DNA of 41,805 nucleotides. It comes from CANDYO01 sp049653745. GTDB lineage: Bacteria; Pseudomonadota; Alphaproteobacteria; Rickettsiales; CANDYO01. Below, piece by piece: positions 1 to 5,978 of this stretch. Numbering within the stretch: position 1 is the first letter of the stretch; each line of letters starts with the position of its first letter. The stretch spans positions 1 to 41,805 of the forward strand of contig JBASGW010000061.1 in NCBI GenBank assembly GCA_049653745.1, written 5' to 3'. The notes under the pieces are model-generated. The model was not told the DNA's origin. It did not search any database and saw only the letters and a list, made by a program, of their open reading frames with translations. The translations under genes and the position numbers were made by a program.

Positions 1-244
1 TGTCCCCGGTATATGCGCCATTATCATAAGCAAAGCTTGAACAATCTTGGGCTCCCATGGAAACATTGCTTTCATTTAATTTATTTTTAACTGTTGATAA
101 TAAGGTGTAAGAAGGGCAAAGTATAACATTGCTAAGATTTAATTTGCTCAATAATAATTGATCTAAAAATGAATTAACTGTAGAAATAGTTTGATTCATC
201 TTCCAATTTGCCACAATTAAAGATAGATTATTCTTGGTTTCCAT
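1..244 (-). CDS. tpiA: Triosephosphate isomerase, N-terminal part (cut by window start)
   Basis: Interconverts dihydroxyacetone phosphate and glyceraldehyde 3-phosphate in central carbon metabolism. The 81 visible codons read without a stop. They contain the family's N-terminal signature ANWKMN, whose Asn and Lys are the substrate-binding and catalytic pair, at residues 13-18. Near the cut edge they also contain GAQDCSSF followed by GAYTGD, the loop conserved in all TIMs. The ATG lies at 242-244, and the region from 245 to 344 is shared with the diverging ppiD gene. A tpiA/ppiD neighbourhood is common in alphaproteobacteria. The catalytic His and Glu lie outside the window, so integrity of the gene cannot be judged. 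Confidence 0.93.
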   Translation of the reverse strand, partial: METKNNLSLIVANWKMNQTISTVNSFLDQLLLSKLNLSNVILCPSYTLLSTVKNKLNESNVSMGAQDCSSFAYDNGAYTGD

Positions 245-262
245 AAAAAATTAAGCTACTTG

Positions 263-291
263 TTGGATTTCTAAAGATTATTAGGTATAAA
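263..291 (+). promoter_or_regulatory. Sigma-70-type promoter for ppiD
   Basis: A -35 box TTGGAT (263-268) and a -10 box TATAAA (286-291) are separated by exactly 17 bp. The ppiD ATG follows 53 bp downstream. It is the only well-spaced pair I see in this divergent gap; the opposite-strand tpiA promoter is not obvious. Confidence 0.5.
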
Positions 292-344
292 CAATTATTG
301 TACCAATTTCAAATATTTATTATTATATTCTATATTAGGTTATT

Positions 345-2303
345 ATGTTAGAAAAAATACGTCACGCAGGCCATCACTTTACATTTAAATTTATTTTTGG
401 ACTCATAGCAGTTATTTTTGCAGTAGGATTATTAGATTTTTCTAATCCTAATACCAATGTAGTATTAACTATTGGTAAGCATAAAATTGCACTCAATGAG
501 TTTTTAGAAGCTAAGCAAGAGTTAGTGAATCAATTAGGTTTGAGTGCTGAACAAGTGAAAGAGCAGCAAGAATATATAGACTTTAATGCTTTAACACAGT
601 TAACGGTGCAGCATCTATTAAGGCAAGAAGCTGATAATCTTGGAATAAAAATATCCCCAGAAGTGGTTGTAGATTCTATTAAGAACCAAACAATGTTTAA
701 GAAAGATAATAAATTTGATTTAGAGATTTTTAAGAAGATTTTAGAAGCTAATAATATTCAAGAAACAACATTAGTGGAAGATATAGCTAATCAAACAGCT
801 TCTAAATATTTATTAGATGCTTTAGTGGTGAATATGCCTCTGAAAGAAGTTTTTGCTAACTATCTTACAAATAGTCTTACAGAAAAAAAATATATCTCCT
901 TAATCACTGTTAATTCCAATCAAATAAATATTGATTCTGTTGCCGATGCAGATTTACAAGAGTTTTATCAGCAAAATAAAGATTCTTTCTATACAAAGGA
1001 ATATAGAAGTTTTGAATATCTATTAATTAATCCAGATGATTTAAATATAAATAAACAAATATCTGAATCTGATCTTGAAAAAGAATATTTTGAAAATAGG
1101 GAGCAATATGCTGCTCCTGCTACTCGTGATTTTTACCATTTCCTATGCCCAAGTGAAGAAATAGCAAATGAAGTGGCGACTAAATTAAAGACAAATCCAA
1201 ATTATGTTGAAATAGCTAAAGAATTTGCAGCTAATAAAATACTGAGTGAGTTATTTACTAACCAAAGTGAACAAAGCTTTTTGGTAAGTTTAGACCCTTC
1301 TTTATTCCAATTGGAAGCGGAGGGCGTTACTGCTCCATTAAAATCTGACTTAGGATGGCATGTTTTTAAAGTTCTAAAAATTCATCCTAAGCAATATAAA
1401 TCTTTTGCTGAAGCTAAAGATGAAATTTCTGCTAGCTTGAAGTTTAAAACAACTGAGCTTGCTATTAATGATTTATTTAATACGCTTGAAGACGAGGTGG
1501 CTTCAGGTGCTAGCTTTGAAGAAATAGCAAATAAAAATAACATGAAACTGGTTAAGGTAAATAAAATAGCCCAAGATAGAAGTTATGAAGATGCAACTAA
1601 CCAAAGCAAATTTACAGCGGATAATTCAATTTTTGCATTAGCTTTTCAATTAGAAGAGCAAGAAGAATCTAATATTACATTGTTAGAGGATGAAAAAAAT
1701 TATGCAATAGTTAAGGTTACGGAAGTTATACCTGAGCGCGCCCAAAGCTATGAAGAGGCAAAAGAGTTAGTAAGGTTAGAATATATAGCTCAGTTAAAAA
1801 ATAGTCTAGCTAGGGAGTTAGCAGATATTATAAAAGAAAAATTATCTGCAGAAAATCAGAATATTATCATTAAAATAGCTAATAAAGATGGCTTAAATAA
1901 TAATGTTTTATCTTCTTTATTTAAGCCAATATATGATAAATATCATGTTAATTTGAAAACTTTACCAGAAATAATTTTCAGTAATGATCTATTAGTTCAT
2001 CCTGAAATTGGTAAGAATGATCTGCCAACTTCTTTTGTAAGAGATTTATTTAGTTTAAAAGAAAGGGATGTCTCTTCAGTAACTCAAATTGATTATGCTA
2101 AGTATATTATAGCTGTTTTAGCTAAGAGGCCTGGTTATTACCAAGAAAGAATAGATCCTAAAATTTATAAACAAATAGAAGAAATGAGTGGAAATAATTA
2201 TCGTGATCAAATTTATGATCAGTATATTAATTATCTAAAAAATAAATATAAAGTAGAGGTGAACTTTAAGCCACTTGAGGAATATTATAGCTACAGCAAC
2301 TAG
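345..2303 (+). CDS. ppiD: PpiD-like membrane-anchored periplasmic peptidyl-prolyl isomerase/chaperone
   Basis: Helps newly exported outer-membrane and periplasmic proteins fold at the exit of the Sec translocon. At 652 aa it is close to the roughly 620 aa of E. coli PpiD. An N-terminal membrane anchor spans about residues 14-31. A SurA_N-like chaperone region follows at about 33-165. A parvulin-like stretch at about 260-350 ends in the family-typical SDLGWHVFKV. The rest is a charged helical C-terminal region resembling a second, degenerate parvulin/chaperone part. The Shine-Dalgarno sequence is weak (AGG about 8 nt before the ATG). The M48 protease gene starts 9 nt after its stop, so the two are probably one transcript. 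It could be annotated simply as a SurA N-terminal domain protein; the anchor and the tpiA neighbour favour PpiD. Confidence 0.88.
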   Translation: MLEKIRHAGHHFTFKFIFGLIAVIFAVGLLDFSNPNTNVVLTIGKHKIALNEFLEAKQELVNQLGLSAEQVKEQQEYIDFNALTQLTVQHLLRQEADNLGIKISPEVVVDSIKNQTMFKKDNKFDLEIFKKILEANNIQETTLVEDIANQTASKYLLDALVVNMPLKEVFANYLTNSLTEKKYISLITVNSNQINIDSVADADLQEFYQQNKDSFYTKEYRSFEYLLINPDDLNINKQISESDLEKEYFENREQYAAPATRDFYHFLCPSEEIANEVATKLKTNPNYVEIAKEFAANKILSELFTNQSEQSFLVSLDPSLFQLEAEGVTAPLKSDLGWHVFKVLKIHPKQYKSFAEAKDEISASLKFKTTELAINDLFNTLEDEVASGASFEEIANKNNMKLVKVNKIAQDRSYEDATNQSKFTADNSIFALAFQLEEQEESNITLLEDEKNYAIVKVTEVIPERAQSYEEAKELVRLEYIAQLKNSLARELADIIKEKLSAENQNIIIKIANKDGLNNNVLSSLFKPIYDKYHVNLKTLPEIIFSNDLLVHPEIGKNDLPTSFVRDLFSLKERDVSSVTQIDYAKYIIAVLAKRPGYYQERIDPKIYKQIEEMSGNNYRDQIYDQYINYLKNKYKVEVNFKPLEEYYSYSN

Positions 2304-2309
2304 TAAAAC

Positions 2310-2377
2310 TATATGGATAAGGTAAAAAATTACATATTATGGCCAATTTGGGCCATAATTTTAACCTTATCCATATA
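2310..2377. repeat. Nested palindrome over the start codon of the M48 protease gene
   Basis: A perfect 14-bp outer inverted repeat pairs 2310-2323 with 2364-2377. Inside it, a perfect 9-bp inverted repeat pairs 2336-2344 with 2351-2359 around a 6-nt loop. In RNA this would form a two-storey hairpin that includes the start codon (2313-2315) and the first 21 or so codons. It lies only 6 nt after the ppiD stop codon. Confidence 0.8.
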
Positions 2378-2990
2378 TTTGATTTTGACTAACTGTTTAT
2401 ATAGAGTTTTAGTTCATAGTTCTTTAATAGAAGAAGAGACTTTGTGGAAAATAATATCTGCTGATTTATCTTATAGGAATATTGATAAAAAACGGCAAGA
2501 AGAAGTTCAAAGCTTAGTTGATAAATTACCAGCCAATTTGTTGCCAGAAGAGTATAGCAAAATAAAAATATTAGTTATCGCTAGCAATCAGTTCAATGCT
2601 TTTGCGGCTCCTGGGGGAAGAATAATATTAACTACCGAACTTTTGGATACAAAATTAAGTGAACAAGCGCTATTATTTGTTATAGGTCATGAAATAGCTC
2701 ATCTATCTAGAAAAGATCATCTATATGAATTTTCTAAGATGATTGTTGCTAAAATTTATGGTTGTCTAACCAGGTCAGAATTAGTGGCTGAATTATTGAT
2801 GTTAATTGATGGTTATAAGTTAAAAGCAACTGAACTTATTGCAGATAAATATTCAGCAAAAATTCTTTTACAAATTTATGGTAATACTAAAGGGGGAGAA
2901 GAGTTTTTTCAATATTTACTGAAGAAAGATAATAATAATGATTCTTTTTTTCATCCTAACCTAAATAAACGCCTAAATAATTTAAGCTGA
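2313..2990 (+). CDS. M48-family zinc metallopeptidase, membrane anchored
   Basis: A putative membrane or periplasmic protease of the M48 (HtpX/BepA/Oma1-like) family, whose members degrade misfolded membrane or outer-membrane proteins. The zinc site HEIAH is at residues 126-130 and the third ligand is E174 in the family's ExxxD helix (E174, D178). One N-terminal hydrophobic segment (about 8-30) anchors the protein, with the catalytic part presumably periplasmic. At 225 aa it is a minimal domain without the TPR repeats of BepA or the four membrane spans of HtpX. It follows ppiD by 9 nt with no clear Shine-Dalgarno, suggesting translation coupled to ppiD, and a large palindrome covers the start. 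Its stop codon is 2 bp from the convergent comEC stop. Family assignment is firm; substrate unknown. Confidence 0.85.
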   Translation: MDKVKNYILWPIWAIILTLSIYLILTNCLYRVLVHSSLIEEETLWKIISADLSYRNIDKKRQEEVQSLVDKLPANLLPEEYSKIKILVIASNQFNAFAAPGGRIILTTELLDTKLSEQALLFVIGHEIAHLSRKDHLYEFSKMIVAKIYGCLTRSELVAELLMLIDGYKLKATELIADKYSAKILLQIYGNTKGGEEFFQYLLKKDNNNDSFFHPNLNKRLNNLS

Positions 2991-2992
2991 AA

Positions 2993-4909
2993 TTATATTT
3001 GATCAAGATAAATAAAATCTATTCCGGTGGATTTATAATATCTATATTTTAAAATATTTTCTTTAATTACTTCAATAACCATATCATTTAAATAAAATTT
3101 AATATCATAATTATTTTTATACAAAATACAGACATTATCCATGCAATTAAGACCTTTATAATTTATTTTTTTATTATAACGACTGCTATCTGAGGCCCCT
3201 AAATAATTCATTAATAATTGCTTTTTAAATTTAGGAAGTGGTTTAGTTAAAAATACTAGGCGGTTATCCATTGTTAAAATAGCAATATTTTTCTTATCCC
3301 AGTCAATAAAAATATCAGGTTTAGCGGTAAGTGATTGTAAAATAATGCCTAGCATTATTATTAATATTCCAAGAAATCTTATCCTGGTTCTCCATATGCA
3401 AAACCATAACATTCCGCTCACTATAATAAGCAAATTACTATCTGAAATTTTAGCAAAGCTAGAAACAGAATAAGGTAAGTTAGCTATATAATGGGCTATT
3501 TCTATCATTAACGAAATTCCCCATTTCATTGGATATAAGCTTAATATTTCTAAATGTAAAGGATAGAGCAGAAATGTTAAAACCACACCTGGCATTAGCC
3601 AAAAAGAAGTTATAGGAACCGCAAGTAGGTTGGCTAAAATACTATAATTAGATGATTGACTGAAGTGATATAAAGCAAAAGGAGTGGTAGCTAGCCCCGC
3701 AACTAGAGAAGCAAAGCTTAAACTCAGCAAGTAGAATAAAAATTTTTGTACTAAATTAAACTCTGTAAAATCAAATTGAAGTTTTGTAAAAAATTCAAAG
3801 CAAGCTATTAGTGCAATTACTGCGGCAAATGACATTTGGAAGCTTGGGTGCACTATATTTTCTGGGCTTATTAATAAGATAATTGTTGCTGCAGTGGCAA
3901 TGGCTCTCATGGGCGTAGAAATGCGATCAATAATAATAGCTATTATTATCATGCTGGTCATAATAAAAGATCTAACAGCAGCAACTTCCATGCCAGAGAT
4001 AAGAAGGTAAGCAAAGCTTCCAAGCAAAGAGGCGAAAGCGGCTATTTTTTTTCCATTAATTCTTAAAGCAATTATAGGGAAGCAGTTAAGCAAGAATCTG
4101 CTACTAAAGAAAAAGATAGCTGCAACCAAACTTAAATGCATGCCTGAAACTGATAAAATATGGGCTAACCCTGTGGCTCTCAATTCTTTGAGTAATTTCT
4201 TATCAATATTACTATATTCATTGAGCATAAGGGCGGTAACAATGCTGCCCTGATAGCTGCCAATTTCTGTGTTTACTCTATTTTGAATATTATTTCTTAA
4301 GGTATTTACCTTGCTTAGGAAGGATTTTTTATCATAATTGATCACTTTAAATTCTGAGACGCTATAACCCACGGCTCCAATTTTCTTAAAATAAGCATCA
4401 CGAGCAAAGTTATAACTATCTGGTAAGTAAGGTTCCATTGGCTTATTCAATATAGCATTTACTAAAATAATATTACCAATTTTTGCATCATTTAATTTAG
4501 TTCTAACAGTTAAGCGAATCTTTTTAGGGATTTCAAATGCTTTTAGTTTTTTAATTTTTATATCACTTAAAAGAACTCTATAGCCATGATCTAATGGAGT
4601 TATATTATCAATTTTACCTTTAATAACAGCAAATTTATCATTAAAAGGAATTATAGGTGAGTCAACCATTCTAATTCTAATTTCTAACGCAAATATTCCA
4701 GTTAAAATTAAGCTTGCGCTAAGTAAGACTAGTCTTAAGCTTTCTAATCTACAAAAATAACTAGAAATAGCTAAGATAGTAAGGATAAAAAGAAGCGGCC
4801 AATAATAAATTGATTCTAAGTTAAATCTAAGGAGAATGCCAATGGCTATTAAAACAGGAGTCCAACAGGGAAATTGAGATTTTTCTTGAGTAAAGAGATC
4901 ATTTAACAA
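2993..4909 (-). CDS. comEC: ComEC/Rec2-family DNA-uptake channel protein
   Basis: Inner-membrane channel that passes single-stranded DNA into the cytoplasm in natural transformation. It is 638 aa with many hydrophobic segments. The N-terminal part resembles the ComEC soluble domain and includes the typical FARDAYFKKIGAVGY stretch (about 168-182). The competence-domain signature LAHILSVSGMHLSL follows at about 247-260. The C-terminal roughly 120 residues are soluble and carry no metallo-beta-lactamase HxHxDH motif, so the nuclease-like domain of Bacillus ComEC is absent. The start is a TTG (4907-4909): a TAG lies two codons upstream in frame and no in-frame ATG occurs near the N-terminus. The start sits 18 nt after the CCA end of a tRNA gene, so the mRNA may arise by processing of a tRNA-comEC transcript. 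Confidence 0.87.
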   Translation of the reverse strand: MLNDLFTQEKSQFPCWTPVLIAIGILLRFNLESIYYWPLLFILTILAISSYFCRLESLRLVLLSASLILTGIFALEIRIRMVDSPIIPFNDKFAVIKGKIDNITPLDHGYRVLLSDIKIKKLKAFEIPKKIRLTVRTKLNDAKIGNIILVNAILNKPMEPYLPDSYNFARDAYFKKIGAVGYSVSEFKVINYDKKSFLSKVNTLRNNIQNRVNTEIGSYQGSIVTALMLNEYSNIDKKLLKELRATGLAHILSVSGMHLSLVAAIFFFSSRFLLNCFPIIALRINGKKIAAFASLLGSFAYLLISGMEVAAVRSFIMTSMIIIAIIIDRISTPMRAIATAATIILLISPENIVHPSFQMSFAAVIALIACFEFFTKLQFDFTEFNLVQKFLFYLLSLSFASLVAGLATTPFALYHFSQSSNYSILANLLAVPITSFWLMPGVVLTFLLYPLHLEILSLYPMKWGISLMIEIAHYIANLPYSVSSFAKISDSNLLIIVSGMLWFCIWRTRIRFLGILIIMLGIILQSLTAKPDIFIDWDKKNIAILTMDNRLVFLTKPLPKFKKQLLMNYLGASDSSRYNKKINYKGLNCMDNVCILYKNNYDIKFYLNDMVIEVIKENILKYRYYKSTGIDFIYLDQI

Positions 4910-4927
4910 AATCTATCTCTTTTGAAA

Positions 4928-5004
4928 TGGTGGGCCCGGTAGGACTTGAACCTACGACCCCGCCGTTATGAGCGGCGTGTTCTAACCAACTGAACTACAG
5001 GCCC
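4928..5004 (-). tRNA. tRNA with CAT anticodon (elongator Met or lysidine-type Ile2)
   Basis: A complete cloverleaf reads on the minus strand. It has a 7-bp acceptor stem starting GGGCCTG, a D arm with AGTTGGTTA, a 5-bp anticodon stem around loop CTCATAA, a 5-nt variable loop, a T arm with TTCAAGT, discriminator A and an encoded CCA (4928-4930). The CAT anticodon is not the initiator type, because the first acceptor pair is a G-C match and the anticodon stem lacks the three G-C pairs. C4-G69 and C5-G68, used by E. coli TilS to recognise tRNA-Ile2, are present, and the acceptor resembles tRNA-Ile. I cannot exclude elongator Met. Confidence 0.93.
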
Positions 5005-5017
5005 TGAATGCATAAAA

Positions 5018-5046
5018 CTTATATAGATATATAAGTAATTTGTCTA
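5018..5046 (-). promoter_or_regulatory. Promoter for the CAT tRNA (and possibly comEC)
   Basis: On the minus strand, TAGACA (5041-5046) and TATAAG (5018-5023) are 17 bp apart. The -10 ends 13 bp before the tRNA 5' end, giving a leader of about 6 nt. The -10 lies in a 7-bp palindrome (5018-5024/5029-5035). Confidence 0.55.
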
Positions 5047-5082
5047 GTAAAAAAATATTTTAGTTATTAGTTTTTATATAAA

Positions 5083-5115
5083 AAACCTGAACCACCCTTA
5101 AGTTAGTTCAGGTTT
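5083..5115 (-). terminator. Rho-independent terminator of pal
   Basis: A perfect 10-bp inverted repeat (5083-5092 with 5106-5115, 13-nt loop) is followed on the minus strand by a T-rich tract. It lies 20 bp beyond the pal stop codon and separates pal from the downstream tRNA. Confidence 0.75.
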
Positions 5116-5134
5116 AATAAAAATTATTGATGTA

Positions 5135-5590
5135 TTATTTCTTTTCACCAATAGTCACAGCTCTACGATTTAGAGAATCGTCATTCATATCTGCTGGTCT
5201 TTCTTTGCCATATGAAATGGTTTCGATTTTATCAGCTGGTACGCCATGTTTTTCTAATGCTTTTTTAGCTGCATATGCTCTTCTGTTTCCAAGAGCAAGG
5301 TTATATTCTGCATTGCCAATTTTATCACAATGTCCTTCAACAATTAAATTTGGCTTAGTCTTAGAAGCTTTCCACATTTCAGCTTGTTTTTCAATTTTTG
5401 CATTATCTTCATCGCTTAATAATGATTTATCAAAATCAAAATAAACAACGTTTACAGCGCTTCTTTGATCGCCAGTTGTAGAAGATCTATCGCCGTTTAA
5501 CCAGTCACCTGATCCGTCTTTAGCAGAATGTTTACATGCAGCTAGCATTAATAAAGCAAATGCAATTGCACTTATTTTTTTGATATTCAT
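5135..5590 (-). CDS. pal: Peptidoglycan-associated lipoprotein Pal
   Basis: Outer-membrane lipoprotein that ties the outer membrane to peptidoglycan and works with the Tol complex in envelope constriction. The lipoprotein signal peptide ends in the lipobox LAAC with the lipidated Cys at residue 19. An OmpA-C domain occupies about 48-150, with VYFDFDKSLL at its start, the peptidoglycan-binding EGHCDKIGNAEYN segment, and the closing RRAV. The usual Thr/Ala of EGHTD is Cys here. At 151 aa it is of normal length. Unlike the common tol-pal arrangement, no tol gene is adjacent: it stands alone with its own terminator. A GGAGTAG Shine-Dalgarno precedes the ATG, and a long dyad overlaps the likely promoter. 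Confidence 0.93.
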   Translation of the reverse strand: MNIKKISAIAFALLMLAACKHSAKDGSGDWLNGDRSSTTGDQRSAVNVVYFDFDKSLLSDEDNAKIEKQAEMWKASKTKPNLIVEGHCDKIGNAEYNLALGNRRAYAAKKALEKHGVPADKIETISYGKERPADMNDDSLNRRAVTIGEKK

Positions 5591-5969
5591 AGTCTACTCC
5601 AAATATTTATATTAGCAGCTTTATAGGTGTGTATTTATATAATACTTACCTAAAAGATTTAAAATCTTCAGTAATGAACTATACCTATAGCTACCCCGAA
5701 GTTACAACCATTATACATTACAATATTTTATGTCAATATATATATTGTTAAAGCTGTTCACTTAACTGAGATTTATAAAATAGGTAAAGATATTTTTGCA
5801 ACTATAAATTTTATATTTATATAAAAAATTATAATCTTAATAAAGATGAGGTGCAAATAATTAGGAATAGAAAAATTAGAGGATGTAAAGCATTCTATAG
5901 CCCAACTTATTAAATGGGGCTATGAAAAAGAAAGATAGGTCTAAGTAAATTCATTAACTGATAAGAAGT
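5591..5969. other. Intergenic region between pal and alaS
   Basis: A 379-bp AT-rich stretch. The pal-proximal part holds the Shine-Dalgarno, a TATAAA-type -10 (5620-5625, minus strand) and a 29-bp dyad. The distal part holds a 25-codon open fragment (5861-5938, plus strand), two inverted repeats (5897-5903/5917-5923 and 5940-5949/5969-5978) and nothing else I can identify. No complete gene is visible. Confidence 0.6.
5624..5652. promoter_or_regulatory. Dyad (operator-like) over the pal promoter
   Basis: An interrupted inverted repeat pairs TAGGT (5624-5628) with ACCTA (5648-5652) and GTATT (5631-5635) with AATAC (5641-5645), symmetric about 5638. It spans the spacer between the putative -10 (5620-5625) and the -35 position, as expected of a repressor or activator site. 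It could also be a chance AT-rich dyad. Confidence 0.4.
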
Positions 5970-5978
5970 TTACTTAGA
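5940..5978 (-). terminator. Hairpin at the 3' end of alaS, possible terminator
   Basis: A perfect 10-bp inverted repeat (5940-5949/5969-5978, 19-nt loop) includes the alaS stop codon. On the minus strand it is followed by a pyrimidine-rich stretch with five T about 11 nt later, not immediately, so termination would be weak. Confidence 0.35.

Noticed and set aside
5127..5444. Plus-strand open frame opposite pal
   Set aside because: Pal is unambiguous on the minus strand; the opposite frame shows no family features.
5897..5923. 7-bp inverted repeat in the pal-alaS gap as a terminator
   Set aside because: No T-run follows on either strand at the right place and it is not next to a gene end.
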